This document shows positions 41,193 to 52,097 of a stretch of 64,000 nt of DNA, piece by piece (position 1 is the stretch's first letter; each line of letters begins with the position of its first letter). A model generated the notes under the pieces. That model ran no database searches. It was not told where the DNA came from and saw only the letters and a list, made by a program, of their open reading frames with translations. Position numbers and translations under genes: made by a program. The stretch comes from Devosia soli (GTDB lineage Bacteria > Pseudomonadota > Alphaproteobacteria > Rhizobiales > Devosiaceae), in the NCBI RefSeq assembly GCF_000970455.1, contig NZ_LAJG01000022.1:124001-188000 (forward strand), written 5' to 3'.

Positions 41193-43700
41193 GTGAAATT
41201 TTTTCCGCAACTCAAAATTGCGCAGAAGCTGCCGTTGGCGTTGGTTGGTTCGGCGCTGGTTGTCAGTGCAGGCGTGGGCATTGCGAGTTACCTGATCGGT
41301 CTTGGCACCGTGCAGGAACAGCGCGACCAGTCCATGCAGGCATCCCTCACCACCGCGTCGACGCTCGTCACCGAATACTTCGACAGCGCCGAGGTTGATC
41401 TTCGCCTCTTCGTGCAGCGTTCGGACACGGTCACCGCTATCAAGAACCTGACGCGTGCCGTCGAAGAGCTGCGCATGGGCCTTAAGGAACGCGCTGCGCA
41501 GCAGCTGCAGGCGGCCTATGTCACAGAGAACCCCAATCCTTCCGATCGTGCCGCAGTCGACAGCGTCGGCGCCAAGGGCGCGACCTATGATGCGCCACAC
41601 AAGCGTTTCCACCCCGGTTTCCGCACTCTCCAGCAAGAGCGGGGTTATTCTGACGTGCTGCTTATCAGCGCGGCTGGCGATGTGGTCTATTCGGTCGCCA
41701 AGAACATGGACTTTGCCGGCAATGTCGTGACCGATCCGGCGCTTGCCGCCTCGGGCCTCGGCCAGGTCTTTGCCGCCGCCAAGGATTTGCCGGACGGCGC
41801 CGCCGCTTTCATCGATTTCTCCGTTTATGGTCCGGCCGGCATCGCCGAAAGCTTCATGGCCATGCCGGTCTTCGACAAGGACGAGAACATGGGCGTCATG
41901 GTGCTGGCGATTTCGCCCGCCGCCTTGAGTACCCGTATCGCGAGCCTTTCGGGCATGGGCACGACCGGCGAGGTGGTTCTCGTCGGACAGGACGGGCTCC
42001 TGCGCAGTGAGTCGCCGCGGACGGAAGGGACGGACGTTCTGACGACAACGCTGACATCCGATGTCGTCGCCGGTGCTTTTTCAGGGCAAACCGGCGAGGG
42101 CATCAGCACCGACTACCGTGGCGCACCCATGGTGGTGCGCGCTGCACCCGTTAGCGTCGCCAACGTTAACTGGGTGGTAACGGCAGTACAACCGGTAGAG
42201 GAAGCTTACGCCCCCGTCGTTAGCATGCGGAACATGACTTTCCTTGTCGGAGGCGTGCTCCTTGCCATCGCAGCGATCGTCGGATTCTTCTTTGCCCGCT
42301 CGATCAGCCGTCCCATTTCGCGCTTGACCCACACCATGGAAACCATCGCGGAAGGCGACCTGTCGCTCGACGTTTCCGGCGGCCAGCGCGGCGACGAAAT
42401 CGGCGCAATGGCCCGGGCCGTCGAGGTTTTCCGCCAGAACGGACTGCGTATCGCGCAGATGACCGAGGCCGAAGCGGCCGCCATCGTGCGTGGCCAGGCA
42501 GAGCGCGCCGCGATGATGCAGCAGCTCCAGCGTGCCTTCGGCGCCGTGGTGGATGCAGCGATCGCCGGCGATTTCTCCCGCCGCGTCGATACCGAATTTC
42601 CCGACGACGAACTCAATGCGCTGGCGCGCTCGGTCAACGGCCTCGTCGAGACGGTCGATCGCGGCGTCGGGGAGACGGGTATCGTGCTTTCCGCGCTTGC
42701 CAATACCGACCTCACCCATCGCATGGAAGGCGACTTCAAGGGCGCCTTTGCCCAGCTCAAGGCCGACGTCAATGCGGTGGCCGATCGCCTCGGCGATGTG
42801 GTGGGTGAACTGCGCGCCACATCGGGAACGCTCAAGACGGCAACTGGGGAAATCCTTTCCGGCGCCAACGATCTTTCGGAACGCACCACCAAGCAGGCCG
42901 CGACGATCGAAGAAACGTCAGCCACGATGGAGCAACTTGCCGCGACCGTCATGCAGAATGCAGCACGCGCGCAGGAAGCCAGCGCCGCAGCGAGCGAAGT
43001 CACTCGCTCGGCGGAAGTGGGCGGCCAGGTTATGGCGCAGGCGACTGAGGCAATGGAAAAAATTACCAGCTCCTCGTCGAAAATCTCCAATATCATCGGC
43101 ATGATCGATGATATCGCCTTTCAGACCAATCTCCTGGCGCTCAACGCCTCGGTCGAGGCGGCGCGGGCAGGGGAAGCGGGCAAGGGCTTTGCGGTCGTTG
43201 CCGTCGAAGTGCGGCGCCTCGCCCAGTCGGCAGCCAGCGCCTCGTCCGACGTCAAGGCTTTGATCGAGCAGAGCGCACGTGAGGTGCAGATCGGCACGCG
43301 CCTCGTCGGCGATGCCGCCGGCAAGCTCGGGGCCATGCTCGAAACGGCGCGGTCCTCGAACGCGCTGATGACCGGCATCGCCAAGGAGAGCCGCGAGCAA
43401 GCCTCCTCGATCGAGGAGGTCAATGCAGCCGTCCGGCAGATGGACGAAATGACCCAGCACAACGCGGCGCTTGTCGAAGAGATGAATGCAGCTATCGAGC
43501 AGACCGAGGCCCAAGCGACCAAGCTCGACAGCATCGTCGATATTTTCACGACAACCGAGCAGAGCTCGTCGCGCATAAACTTGGCGGAACCGCCGGCCAG
43601 CGGCGCCCGTGGTCTGCAAGACAAACTCAAGTCGGTGACAAGATCCTATCTGACGAACGGCAATGCCGCTGTCAAAGCCGACGACTGGAGCGAATTCTAA
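41193..43700 (+). CDS. methyl-accepting chemotaxis protein, double-Cache-like periplasmic sensor
   Basis: The 835-residue receptor has a first helix at about 13-38, a periplasmic region of about 310 residues with PAS-like features ([17 protein letters not shown], then [13 protein letters not shown]), and a second helix near 348-372. Two HAMP modules follow: [21 protein letters not shown] and a second around [20 protein letters not shown]. The signalling tip is [20 protein letters not shown]. It ends with DWSEF, a W-x-x-F pentapeptide like the E. coli NWETF that docks CheR. GTG at 41193 has GGGGGAAG upstream; a TTG frame opens at 41103. The ligand is unknown. Confidence 0.9.
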   Translation: MKFFPQLKIAQKLPLALVGSALVVSAGVGIASYLIGLGTVQEQRDQSMQASLTTASTLVTEYFDSAEVDLRLFVQRSDTVTAIKNLTRAVEELRMGLKERAAQQLQAAYVTENPNPSDRAAVDSVGAKGATYDAPHKRFHPGFRTLQQERGYSDVLLISAAGDVVYSVAKNMDFAGNVVTDPALAASGLGQVFAAAKDLPDGAAAFIDFSVYGPAGIAESFMAMPVFDKDENMGVMVLAISPAALSTRIASLSGMGTTGEVVLVGQDGLLRSESPRTEGTDVLTTTLTSDVVAGAFSGQTGEGISTDYRGAPMVVRAAPVSVANVNWVVTAVQPVEEAYAPVVSMRNMTFLVGGVLLAIAAIVGFFFARSISRPISRLTHTMETIAEGDLSLDVSGGQRGDEIGAMARAVEVFRQNGLRIAQMTEAEAAAIVRGQAERAAMMQQLQRAFGAVVDAAIAGDFSRRVDTEFPDDELNALARSVNGLVETVDRGVGETGIVLSALANTDLTHRMEGDFKGAFAQLKADVNAVADRLGDVVGELRATSGTLKTATGEILSGANDLSERTTKQAATIEETSATMEQLAATVMQNAARAQEASAAASEVTRSAEVGGQVMAQATEAMEKITSSSSKISNIIGMIDDIAFQTNLLALNASVEAARAGEAGKGFAVVAVEVRRLAQSAASASSDVKALIEQSAREVQIGTRLVGDAAGKLGAMLETARSSNALMTGIAKESREQASSIEEVNAAVRQMDEMTQHNAALVEEMNAAIEQTEAQATKLDSIVDIFTTTEQSSSRINLAEPPASGARGLQDKLKSVTRSYLTNGNAAVKADDWSEF

Positions 43701-43721
43701 AAGCTTCGGAACTGCAATCGT

Positions 43722-43745
43722 AAAGGGCGCTCCGGCGCCCTTTTT
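43722..43745 (+). terminator. intrinsic terminator after the first receptor gene
   Basis: AAAGGGCGC at 43722-43730 and GCGCCCTTT at 43735-43743 form a nine-pair stem around TCCG, followed by TT. It gives the receptor gene its own transcript. Confidence 0.85.
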
Positions 43746-43855
43746 GTTGGGTAAACCTTTGCTACCATACTAGAAACGCTCTTTTAACCTCAAACTCACT
43801 ACAGTGTTGCCTACGCGTTGCGGAGGAAAGTCGGGCAAGGCGTTCGGGGGACATA

Positions 43856-45898
43856 ATGAAGATCTTTTCTGCGCTGAGCAGTATCAAGCTCACGACTGCC
43901 ATCGCCACGCTCGTCGTCGGCAGCATAGTGGTGACCATTACCGCATATTCCGTCAGCAACTACATGAACATGCGGGCGCAGGCGCTGAGCCAGTCCCAGC
44001 AGCAGCAGCGAACCGATCTCAAGACGGCTGCCACCATCCTCGAAAAACGCCTCGCGAGCTCGATCGTAACGTGGGCGGAAGACAACAGCATCGGCGCCTT
44101 CCAGACTTACAGCATTCCGCGCTTTTACGACAACCAGACCATCGACTCGGTGACCCGTGTGACTGGCGGAGAGGCCGCGATCTTTTCGCTCGATGCGACG
44201 AGCGGGCAGTTCTTTGCCAAGACATCGAGCTTTGCCGGGGAAGGGGAGGAGAGGGCGGTCGATTTTCCCGTCGATCCCAATAGTCCGGCCCAGACGGCGC
44301 TGGCGCAGGGCCTGCCTTATGAAGGCACCATCGAACTTTTGGGCAAAAGCTATTGGGGCGAGTTCTATCCGATCCATAAGCTCGACAATACCTTGCTGGG
44401 CGCCTTCTGGGTCGGTGGGGATATCGACGCTGCCGAAGAGGTCGCGCGTGCCTCAGTCCCGGGCATGATCACGGTCGGCGCCGTGTTGCTCGTCGTCCTC
44501 GGAGCCTTTGCTCTCTTGATGTCGCGGCAATTGACAAAGCCCGTGCCAAGACTTGCCGCCACCATGGAAGCCATCGCCGAGGGGCGCTTTGAAACGCCAG
44601 TGCCGTATCTTGATCGCCGCAACGAAATCGGCGCCATGGCGCGGCATGTCGAGGTGTTCCGCGAGAATGGCCTTCGTGTCAGCCAGATGACCGAGGCAGA
44701 AGCCGCCCGCATCATAGACGAACAAGCAAGCCGCCAGCAGATGATGACGGAACTGCAGCGCGCGTTTGGCGATGTTGTCGATGCCGCCATTGCAGGAGAT
44801 TTCTCGCAGCGTGTCCATGCCGAATTCCCGGATGACGAACTCAATTCGCTGGCGCGCTCTGTCAATGGCCTTGTCGAAACGGTGGACCGCGGCGTCGGTG
44901 AAACCGGAACGGTGCTCTCAGCGCTCGCCAATACCGACCTGACCCTGCGGATGGAAGGCGACTACCAGGGCGCCTTTGCCCGGCTTCAGTCCGACGTCAA
45001 CGCCGTCGCCGATCGATTGACCGATGTCGTAGGCCAATTGCGGGCGACGTCAGGATCGCTCAAGACGGCGACTGGCGAGATTCTTTCCGGCGCCAACGAT
45101 CTTTCCGAACGGACCACACGGCAGGCCGCGACGATCGAAGAAACGTCTGCTGCCATGGAGCAACTCGCGACCACCGTGATGCAGAACGCAGCGCGGGCCC
45201 AGGATGCGAGCCATGCCGCAGGAGACGTGGCGCGCACCGCGGAACAGGGCGGTCAAGCCATGCGCGATGCGACCGATGCCATGGAGCGGATTACCCAATC
45301 CTCGGGCAAGATCTCAAACATCATCGGCATGATCGACGACATCGCCTTCCAAACCAACCTTCTGGCGCTCAACGCTTCGGTCGAGGCAGCAAGGGCAGGC
45401 GATGCCGGCAAGGGCTTTGCGGTGGTTGCCGTCGAGGTGCGGCGCCTCGCCCAGTCGGCAGCACAGGCTTCGGCCGAAGTGAAGGTGCTGATCGAACAAA
45501 GCGCGACCGAGGTATCATCCGGCTCGCGCCTCGTCGAGGAAGCGGCTAAGACGCTCTCTTCGGTGCTCGGGGCCATCCGCAGCAACACCACATCGCTCGA
45601 AGCAATCGCCAAGGACAGTCGCGACCAGGCGGGGGCCATCGAGGAAATCAACGCCGCCGTGCGGCAGATGGACGAGATGACCCAGCACAACGCGGCTCTC
45701 GTCGAAGAGACGAATGCGGCGATCGAACAAACCGAAGCGCAGGCTGGTGAGCTCGATCGGATCGTTGATGTGTTCAGGCTCGACGGACATGTGTCGCGAG
45801 CTGCTCCGGCGCGAGCAGCTGCAAAAATAAAACATCCCGCACCTGCTCTGCGCAGCCAGGGCAATGCCGCTATCTCTGCCGACTGGGATGAATTTTAA
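43856..45898 (+). CDS. methyl-accepting chemotaxis protein, Cache_3-Cache_2-type sensor
   Basis: The 680-residue receptor has helices near 11-33 and 203-222. The periplasmic part reads like a Cache_3-Cache_2 domain: [18 protein letters not shown], then [21 protein letters not shown] and [10 protein letters not shown]. Two HAMP modules follow, then the signalling tip [20 protein letters not shown]. The C-terminus DWDEF is a CheR-type pentapeptide. The tail from the second HAMP on is close to that of the receptors on either side, which points to gene duplication with sensor replacement. Single Cache domains often bind small organic acids; the ligand here is not known. Confidence 0.9.
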   Translation: MKIFSALSSIKLTTAIATLVVGSIVVTITAYSVSNYMNMRAQALSQSQQQQRTDLKTAATILEKRLASSIVTWAEDNSIGAFQTYSIPRFYDNQTIDSVTRVTGGEAAIFSLDATSGQFFAKTSSFAGEGEERAVDFPVDPNSPAQTALAQGLPYEGTIELLGKSYWGEFYPIHKLDNTLLGAFWVGGDIDAAEEVARASVPGMITVGAVLLVVLGAFALLMSRQLTKPVPRLAATMEAIAEGRFETPVPYLDRRNEIGAMARHVEVFRENGLRVSQMTEAEAARIIDEQASRQQMMTELQRAFGDVVDAAIAGDFSQRVHAEFPDDELNSLARSVNGLVETVDRGVGETGTVLSALANTDLTLRMEGDYQGAFARLQSDVNAVADRLTDVVGQLRATSGSLKTATGEILSGANDLSERTTRQAATIEETSAAMEQLATTVMQNAARAQDASHAAGDVARTAEQGGQAMRDATDAMERITQSSGKISNIIGMIDDIAFQTNLLALNASVEAARAGDAGKGFAVVAVEVRRLAQSAAQASAEVKVLIEQSATEVSSGSRLVEEAAKTLSSVLGAIRSNTTSLEAIAKDSRDQAGAIEEINAAVRQMDEMTQHNAALVEETNAAIEQTEAQAGELDRIVDVFRLDGHVSRAAPARAAAKIKHPAPALRSQGNAAISADWDEF

Positions 45899-46207
45899 TT
45901 TCCGACAGGACTTTGCGTCGTAAAATCGGCCCCGATCTACTGATTTTGTCGGGGTTGGGAAACTGGCGCAAAGGCCCGGAAATACTGACAAAACCCACTT
46001 TGCCCGGCGCTTGTTTTACCCGCGCTTAACCTAAATCGTGGTTTTCTTCCCGCTAGACGCAGGACATTGCAGATCGCGGCTCGTCCACATGGCGGCCCTT
46101 GGCCGGCACCGTAACAGGTGCTGTGCGCTTTGGCCTGAACTGCCCGATCGGTACTGTGCTGCTGGATAGGAATGTTCACCCGCAGGGTGGTGGGGCAAAG
46201 CGTTGAA
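45899..46207 (+). other. 309-base gap before the third receptor gene
   Basis: No gene is evident. It has two overlapping potential hairpins (AAAATC with GATTTT at 45922-45947, and CCCCGA with TCGGGG at 45930-45954), a CTTAACCTAAAT box at 46025-46036, and a weak ribosome binding site (GGGGCAAAG) before 46208. Confidence 0.5.
46025..46036 (+). promoter_or_regulatory. TTAACCTAAAT box before the third receptor gene
   Basis: CTTAACCTAAAT lies about 172 bases before the receptor ATG at 46208 and matches the box at 41068-41080. TTTTAACCTCAAAC at 43782-43795, before the second receptor, is a further variant. Confidence 0.4.
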
Positions 46208-48610
46208 ATGAAGTTTTCCGATCTTTCCATTCGGGCCAAGCTGGTGACTGGGGCCGGCGTGCTTTTTGCGCTTGTGCTGGCCGGCATCGTCGCGGGTGGC
46301 ATTGCGCTGATGTATCAGACCGCAGGCCAAGAAGCGCGCGAGCGGGCGATTGCCCAGCTGGCCGCCTATAACGAAATGGCGTCAGGCCAGATCGGCGGCG
46401 TTGTCAGCATGGCGCAAGGCGTCGTCGCTTCGATCGAAGGCGCTATCGAAACCGCGCCGGTAGATCGCGATCAACTAGGCCGCATCATGACCCGTGCGCT
46501 CGAACGGCGCCCGGATCTCATGGGCGTGACGCTGGCCTTTGAGCCTAACCAGCCGGACGGTCGCGATGCCGATTTCATCGGCCATGCCTATTCGGACGCG
46601 ACGGGCCGTATGGTGCCCTATTTCGCCCGTCCCAACGGGTCGATCATCGTCGAGCAGCTCGACATGTCGCCCGAGGCCGGCACCGGCGACTGGTATGACA
46701 CGCCGCTCAAGGAAGATCGCAACACCCTGACCCCGCCATATAGCTATACCGTTGGCGGAAAGACGGTCCTGATGAGTACCGTCAGCGCGGTCGTCCATAA
46801 GGACAACAAGCCGATAGGCATCGTTACCGCCGACATCGCGCTCGATACCATCGCCAATGTCGTCAATGCCCTCAAGCCGCTCGATGTCGGGTCGGTGCAG
46901 ATCGTCAGCAATAACAATCTCTGGATCGCCAACCCCGATCCGGCGCTGCCCGGTACCGCCGTGGCTCCCGAGATTGCTGCAGCACTGGCGGATCCTAGTC
47001 TCCAGGCCGGAAGTGAATATGTCGACGAAAATGGCGTGACGCAGATGGCGTTGACGGCGCCGATGCGGTTTGCAGGCGTGCCCGAGCAGTGGACCATGGT
47101 GATGACCGTGCCGGTCTCAGCGATCTATGCCGGGGTCGACCGGACGCGGAACCTCGCTATTCTCGCCTCGATTGGTGTGATCGTGGCCGCTCTCGGACTT
47201 GTCTGGTTCGGTGCTGGCTTCATCTCCAAGCCCATTCAGCGCATGACGGCCATCATGCACGAACTCGCGTCTGGCAAGTATGATCTCACCGTGCCTAATC
47301 AGCAGGGCAAAGACGAGATCGGCAACATGGCGCGCGCCGTCGAAGTCTTCCGGGAAAACGGGCTCAAGATCAGCCAGATGACCGAGGCGGAAGCCGCGCG
47401 CATCGTTGCAGACGAACAAAGCCGCCGGGCGATGATGACCGATCTTCAGGCGGCCTTCGGCGAAGTGGTGGACGCTGCTATATCCGGCGACTTCAGCAAG
47501 CGCGTCCATGCCGAATTTCCCGATGCCGAGCTCAACGGCCTTGCCCGGAGCGTCAATGCGCTCGTCGAAACCGTGGATAGCGGTGTGTCCGAGACCGGAA
47601 TCGTTCTCGGCGCGCTGGCTCGCACCGATCTGACCGTCCGCATGCAGGGCAATTTCACCGGGGCCTTCGCCAAGCTCAAGGATGACGCCAATGCGGTAGC
47701 CGAAACGTTGAGCGACGTCGTCGGCCAACTCAAGATGACGTCTCGCTCGATCAAGACGGCCACCGGCGAAATCCTTTCGGGCGCCAACGATCTTTCCGAG
47801 CGCACGACGAAGCAAGCGGCGACCATCGAAGAAACATCGGCCGCCATGGAGCAACTCGCCAACACAGTAATGCAGAACGCCGATCGGGCGCGCGACGCCA
47901 ATGCCGGCACGCAACTCGTCAGCAAGACAGCTGAAGAGGGCGGCAAGGTGATGAGCCGCGCCACCGAGGCGATGGAGCAGATTTCGGCCTCTTCCTCAAA
48001 GATTTCCAACATTATCGGGCTTATCGACGACATCGCCTTCCAGACAAATCTCCTGGCGCTCAATGCGTCCGTCGAAGCGGCACGTGCTGGCGATGCGGGC
48101 AAGGGCTTTGCCGTGGTGGCGGTGGAAGTGCGCCGTCTTGCCCAATCGGCTGCGCAGGCTTCATCCGACGTCAAGGCCCTGATCGAGACGTCTTCGGGCG
48201 AGGTCAATGCCGGCACCAAGCTCGTTCAGGAAGCCGCGGCCAAACTCGCTGCGATGCTCGAAGCGGCGCGGTCCAACTCCGCACTAATGGAGGGTATCGC
48301 TCGCGATAGCCGGGAGCAGGCAGCAGCCATCGAAGAAGTCACAATTGCCGTCCGCCAGATGGATGAGATGACCCAGCATAATGCGGCATTGGTGGAAGAA
48401 ACCAACGCCGCCATCGAGCAGACCGAGTCCCAGGCCAGCGAACTCGATCGGATCGTTGCGGTATTCCGCACTGGTGATCGATCCGAAAATGCCGCGCCCG
48501 CCGCTTTGCGTTCCACCGCGCATGCTCGGCCGGTTGGCCCAGCCAAAGCTGCCAACAAGTATCTGAGCCAAGGCAGCGCCGCGATTTCGGCAGACTGGGA
48601 CGAATTCTGA
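46208..48610 (+). CDS. methyl-accepting chemotaxis protein, dCache_1 sensor
   Basis: The 800-residue receptor has helices near 10-35 and 314-338. The periplasmic part has the dCache_1 pattern: [24 protein letters not shown] and [13 protein letters not shown], with the WY and D positions that in amino-acid-binding dCache domains contact the ligand. Two HAMP modules and the tip [20 protein letters not shown] follow. It ends DWDEF. ATG at 46208 is chosen because [11 protein letters not shown] is the normal receptor start; an ATG at 46172 is in frame. Amino-acid or amine sensing is plausible but not shown. Confidence 0.9.
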   Translation: MKFSDLSIRAKLVTGAGVLFALVLAGIVAGGIALMYQTAGQEARERAIAQLAAYNEMASGQIGGVVSMAQGVVASIEGAIETAPVDRDQLGRIMTRALERRPDLMGVTLAFEPNQPDGRDADFIGHAYSDATGRMVPYFARPNGSIIVEQLDMSPEAGTGDWYDTPLKEDRNTLTPPYSYTVGGKTVLMSTVSAVVHKDNKPIGIVTADIALDTIANVVNALKPLDVGSVQIVSNNNLWIANPDPALPGTAVAPEIAAALADPSLQAGSEYVDENGVTQMALTAPMRFAGVPEQWTMVMTVPVSAIYAGVDRTRNLAILASIGVIVAALGLVWFGAGFISKPIQRMTAIMHELASGKYDLTVPNQQGKDEIGNMARAVEVFRENGLKISQMTEAEAARIVADEQSRRAMMTDLQAAFGEVVDAAISGDFSKRVHAEFPDAELNGLARSVNALVETVDSGVSETGIVLGALARTDLTVRMQGNFTGAFAKLKDDANAVAETLSDVVGQLKMTSRSIKTATGEILSGANDLSERTTKQAATIEETSAAMEQLANTVMQNADRARDANAGTQLVSKTAEEGGKVMSRATEAMEQISASSSKISNIIGLIDDIAFQTNLLALNASVEAARAGDAGKGFAVVAVEVRRLAQSAAQASSDVKALIETSSGEVNAGTKLVQEAAAKLAAMLEAARSNSALMEGIARDSREQAAAIEEVTIAVRQMDEMTQHNAALVEETNAAIEQTESQASELDRIVAVFRTGDRSENAAPAALRSTAHARPVGPAKAANKYLSQGSAAISADWDEF

Positions 48611-48633
48611 AAGGGTGAGATGATCTCCAACAC

Positions 48634-48662
48634 AAAGAGGCGCCTTCTGGCGCCTCTTTGCT
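48634..48662 (+). terminator. intrinsic terminator after the third receptor gene
   Basis: AAAGAGGCGCC at 48634-48644 and GGCGCCTCTTT at 48649-48659 form an eleven-pair stem around TTCT, followed by GCTTTC. Confidence 0.85.
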
Positions 48663-48719
48663 TTCTCTGGGACAAGAGCCTGTTGGAGGCGCCCAAACGC
48701 TAGAATGATAGGCGTTAAC

Positions 48720-48768
48720 ACGGAATAAGCTCGCCAATCGGCAAAAATACGGACCGTATTTATTCCGT
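48720..48768. promoter_or_regulatory. nested palindromes upstream of the PAS receptor gene
   Basis: The inner palindrome AAATACGG-A-CCGTATTT spans 48745-48761. The outer arms ACGGAATAA (48720-48728) and TTATTCCGT (48760-48768) are perfect nine-base inverted repeats. The arms of the two overlap by two bases, so one protein dimer or two alternative RNA folds could use them. Confidence 0.5.
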
Positions 48769-48941
48769 TGTGGATCGCTCGACTATGCCATCGTGAATGG
48801 TTGTTAGTCTGCCCGCGAAATCTATTTGTTGGATTCGTGTTCGGGTAAAAATTACTTCGCCTGAAAGCCTTTGTTAACTGCAGCGGCGCAGCCTCAAACG
48901 AGAGGGCAGCGCGGGTTGTCGCCCTCGGAAAGAGGCAGACA

Positions 48942-50639
48942 ATGTGGACCATGGGCATCGGCCAGAACGCTTCGCTGCGTGACCTTGAAGCGCGATGTGC
49001 GGCCATCTCCCGGAGCCAGGCGGTGATCGAGTTCGATCTGGATGGCACGATCATCACTGCGAACCAGAACTTTCTTGACGCGATGGGCTATGGGCTTGAG
49101 GAAATAGCCGGCAAGCATCACGCCATGTTCTGCGACCGCGACCATGCGGCAAGCGAGGACTACAAGGCTTTCTGGGCTGGCCTGCGCAGCGGCAGTTTCC
49201 AATCGGGTGCCTATAGGCGTTTCGCCAAGGGCGGACGCGAAGTCTGGATCCAGGCGAGTTACAATCCGGTCTTCGACAAGCGAGGCAAGCCGATCAAGGT
49301 CATCAAGTTCGCGACCGACATTACCCAGCAAATGACCCTGTCGGCAGACCATGCAGCCCAGATCAACGCCATTTCCCGGGTTCAGGCGGTCATCGCCTTC
49401 AAACTCGATGGTACGGTGATCGAAGCCAACGAAAATTTCCTTTCAACGGTCGGCTATCGCCTCGACGAGATCGTCGGCCGGCATCATGCGATGTTCTGCG
49501 ATCCGCACTATGCAGCAAGCGGCGACTACAAGAATTTTTGGACGCGGCTACGCGCCGGCGAATATGTGTCAGCCGAGTTCCAGCGCTTTGGTAAGGGCGG
49601 CAAGGAAGTCTGGATCCAGGCGAGTTACAATCCAATATTCGACGCTTCTGGCAAAGTCGTCAAAGTCATCAAGTTTGCGACAGACATTTCGGAACGCAAG
49701 CGCGCCGAAGGCATTATCGCGCTCCTCACCGAAAGCCTCGCGCGCATGGCCAATGGCGATCTCGGCGGGCGCATCGACAGCATCTTTACCGGCCAGTACG
49801 AGGATTTGCGGAAAGCTTTCAACCGGTCGCTGACTCAGCTGGAAGAGATCGTCTCGGGCCTCAACAGCGCTTCGCAGTCGCTTCGCACCGCCACCTCTGA
49901 GATTCTGGCGGGTGCCAACGATCTGTCGCAGCGGACGACGCGCCAGGCGGCGACCATCGAAGAAACATCGGCGGCTGTCGAGCAGCTTGCCTCGACCGTT
50001 GCCGAAAATGCCAAGCGTGCCGCAACGGCCAGCGAGACGGCGCGCAATCTGGCGCAGGACGCAACCCGCGGCGGAGCCGTGATGCATGATGCGACCAACG
50101 CCATGGCGGCAATCGAAGCGTCCTCGGCCAAGATTTCCAACATCATTGGACTTATCGACGACATCGCATTCCAGACCAATCTGCTCGCCCTCAATGCTTC
50201 AGTGGAAGCTGCGCGTGCGGGCGATGCAGGGAAGGGTTTTGCCGTCGTTGCCGTCGAAGTGCGGCGCCTCGCGCAATCAGCCGCGCAGGCCTCCGCAGAC
50301 GTCAAAGCCCTTATTGAGACGAGCGCCGGCGAAGTGCGCACAGGCGCGCAATTCGTCGATCAGGCAGCGCGAAAGCTCGAAGATATCCTGAAGGGCGCTG
50401 AGGATAGCTTTGGATTGATCGACGCCATGGCACGCGCCAGCCGCGAACAATCAGGCGCGCTCGATGAGGTGGCGGACGCCGTTCGCGTGATGGATGAAAT
50501 GACCCAGCACAACGCGGCGCTGGTTGAACAAACCAATGCCGCCATCGAGCAGACCGAGGCGCAGGCGGTCAAGCTCGACACCATTGTCGACATTTTCCGC
50601 CAGGATCGACGTCCAATGCAGCGGGGGTTGGCTGCCTGA
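48942..50639 (+). CDS. soluble double-PAS methyl-accepting chemotaxis protein (BdlA-like)
   Basis: The 565-residue receptor has no membrane helix. It has two tandem PAS domains (about 20-130 and 142-252), each with HHAMFCD (His59-60 and Cys64; His181-182 and Cys186), a HAMP-like region near 265-310, then a signalling domain with [20 protein letters not shown]. This layout resembles BdlA of Pseudomonas, which mediates biofilm dispersal, and Aer-type energy sensors. The conserved histidine-cysteine motif may bind haem or act as a redox switch; I infer an internal redox or oxygen sense. The C-terminus (QRGLAA) lacks the CheR pentapeptide present in the other three receptors. Confidence 0.88.
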   Translation: MWTMGIGQNASLRDLEARCAAISRSQAVIEFDLDGTIITANQNFLDAMGYGLEEIAGKHHAMFCDRDHAASEDYKAFWAGLRSGSFQSGAYRRFAKGGREVWIQASYNPVFDKRGKPIKVIKFATDITQQMTLSADHAAQINAISRVQAVIAFKLDGTVIEANENFLSTVGYRLDEIVGRHHAMFCDPHYAASGDYKNFWTRLRAGEYVSAEFQRFGKGGKEVWIQASYNPIFDASGKVVKVIKFATDISERKRAEGIIALLTESLARMANGDLGGRIDSIFTGQYEDLRKAFNRSLTQLEEIVSGLNSASQSLRTATSEILAGANDLSQRTTRQAATIEETSAAVEQLASTVAENAKRAATASETARNLAQDATRGGAVMHDATNAMAAIEASSAKISNIIGLIDDIAFQTNLLALNASVEAARAGDAGKGFAVVAVEVRRLAQSAAQASADVKALIETSAGEVRTGAQFVDQAARKLEDILKGAEDSFGLIDAMARASREQSGALDEVADAVRVMDEMTQHNAALVEQTNAAIEQTEAQAVKLDTIVDIFRQDRRPMQRGLAA

Positions 50640-50698
50640 AAGCCATTGCCTTTTCTGCCTGAGCCGTGCTTTGAAACCTCGGGGCTGGGGAGAACAGC

Positions 50699-51082
50699 AT
50701 GGCAAGAATCGGCCTTGTGGCGCATGACGACAAGAAGGACGATCTTTGTGCTTGGGCCGAGCGGCATAAGGCCAAACTCAGCCAGCATCAGCTTTGGGGA
50801 ACAGGCACGACCGGCAGCCGCGTGATGGCGGCGACCGGGATGACCGTAAGCCTGCTCAAGAGCGGCCCGCTGGGCGGGGATCAGCAGCTGGGGGCGATGA
50901 TCTGCGAAGGTAAGCTCGACATGCTGATCTTTTTCATCGATCCGCTCTCGGCCCAACCGCACGACGTCGACGTCAAGGCGCTGACCCGTCTGGCAACGCT
51001 TTACGACGTGCCGCTCGCCAACAACCGCTCGACCGCCGATGCGGTCCTGGCCTTCCTCGTAGACCGAACGGATTCGGAATAA
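50699..51082 (+). CDS. mgsA: methylglyoxal synthase
   Basis: The 127-residue protein fits MgsA: IGLVAHDDKKDDLCAWAERHK at the start, WGTGTTGSRV near 33-42 for phosphate binding, LKSGPLGGDQQLGAMI, and FFIDPLSAQPHDVDVKALTRLA with the catalytic Asp and His. It converts dihydroxyacetone phosphate to methylglyoxal, a relief valve when phosphate is low. GGGGAG precedes the ATG. It starts 60 bases after the PAS receptor and has no functional link to it that I can see. Confidence 0.95.
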   Translation: MARIGLVAHDDKKDDLCAWAERHKAKLSQHQLWGTGTTGSRVMAATGMTVSLLKSGPLGGDQQLGAMICEGKLDMLIFFIDPLSAQPHDVDVKALTRLATLYDVPLANNRSTADAVLAFLVDRTDSE

Positions 51083-51184
51083 ACCGTTCTCGCGGAAAAA
51101 ACGCGCGGCTGGCGGCTTTTTGTCCAGCGCGCCGGCTGCAATGCGTTGACCGCCCGGCGCTCTTGTGAACAGATGCCGCAAATT

Positions 51185-51204
51185 TGCCCGGATTGAACCG
51201 GGCA
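51185..51204 (+). other. hairpin upstream of livG
   Basis: TGCCCGG at 51185-51191 and CCGGGCA at 51198-51204 form a seven-pair stem around ATTGAA, 35 bases before livG. No T-run follows. It could influence transcript stability or attenuation of the liv operon. Confidence 0.35.
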
Positions 51205-51238
51205 GGCATGACATTTCAGGAACATTCGGGGCCGTTTG

Positions 51239-52024
51239 GTGACCACCGACTTGGTGATTGACGTTCGCAACGTCACAAAACGATTTGGCGGCCTCCTGGC
51301 CGTCAACGACTGCTCGCTTTCGGTCCGGCGTGGATCGATCACGGGGTTGATCGGCCCCAACGGCGCGGGCAAATCGACCCTCTTCAATATGGTCGCTGGC
51401 AATATCGTGCCCGATAGCGGCCAGGTGATATTCGACGGGGCAGATGTCACTGGTATGAAACCATACCAGCTTTTCCGCATCGGCATGCTGCGCACTTTCC
51501 AGATCGCGCATGAATTTTCGCAGATGACCGCGCTCGAAAACCTGATGATGGTGCCGGGCGATCAACCAGGCGAGCATCTGCTCGATACCTGGTTCCGGCC
51601 AGGATTGGTCAAAAGCCGCGAAACGGCCGTGCGCAAGAAGGCACTCGATGTCGTCGACTTCTTGAAGCTTGGGCATGTGCGCAACGAACTCGCCGGCAAT
51701 CTGTCCGGCGGCCAGAAAAAACTGCTCGAGCTTGGCCGCACCATGATGGTCGATGCTAAGGTCGTGCTGCTCGACGAAGTCGCAGCGGGCGTCAACAAGA
51801 GTCTCCTCAACGATCTGGCCTCGAACATCGAGCGGATGAATCGTGAGCTCGGCTATACGTTCTTTGTCATCGAGCACGACATGGACTTGATCGGCCGGCT
51901 CTGCGACCCCGTCATTGTCATGGCACAGGGCGAAAAGATCGCCGAAGGCCCGATGGCCGAAATCCGCGCCAATCCGCAAATCGTCGAAGCCTATTTCGGC
52001 TCGCCTGCCGAGGTGGTCTCTTAA
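51239..52024 (+). CDS. livG: branched-chain amino acid ABC transporter ATP-binding protein LivG
   Basis: The 261-residue ATPase has Walker A GPNGAGKSTLFNM, the signature LSGGQKKLLELGRTMM, Walker B VVLLDEVAAGV and the LivG-type VIEHDMDLIGRLCDPVIVMAQGEKIAEG. It couples ATP use to import of leucine, isoleucine, valine or related amino acids or amides. GTG at 51239 follows a TTG codon, and both could start translation; GGGG lies upstream. It is the first of a livG-F-H-M operon. Confidence 0.9.
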   Translation: MTTDLVIDVRNVTKRFGGLLAVNDCSLSVRRGSITGLIGPNGAGKSTLFNMVAGNIVPDSGQVIFDGADVTGMKPYQLFRIGMLRTFQIAHEFSQMTALENLMMVPGDQPGEHLLDTWFRPGLVKSRETAVRKKALDVVDFLKLGHVRNELAGNLSGGQKKLLELGRTMMVDAKVVLLDEVAAGVNKSLLNDLASNIERMNRELGYTFFVIEHDMDLIGRLCDPVIVMAQGEKIAEGPMAEIRANPQIVEAYFGSPAEVVS

Positions 52025-52026
52025 TG

Positions 52027-52094
52027 CGGGTCTCCTTGTCCGAAAACCGGTTCCCACTGTTCGCTTACGCGGCCCTCTGGGTCGGGGAGACCCG
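52027..52094. repeat. rhizobial-type palindromic element between livG and livF
   Basis: CGGGTCTCC at 52027-52035 and GGAGACCCG at 52086-52094 are perfect arms around about 50 bases that include GTCCGAAAACCGGTTCCCACT, the core of a very common repeat of rhizobial genomes. The right arm contains GGGGAG (52084-52089), which is the ribosome binding site of livF. Confidence 0.6.
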
Positions 52095-52097
52095 TTG

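Larger units (their letters stand above)
48611..48941 (+). other. 331-base gap before the PAS receptor gene
   Basis: It contains the terminator of the preceding receptor (48634-48662), two nested palindromes at 48720-48768 and no ORF with a ribosome binding site. GAAAGAGG at about 48928 serves the next gene. Confidence 0.5.
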
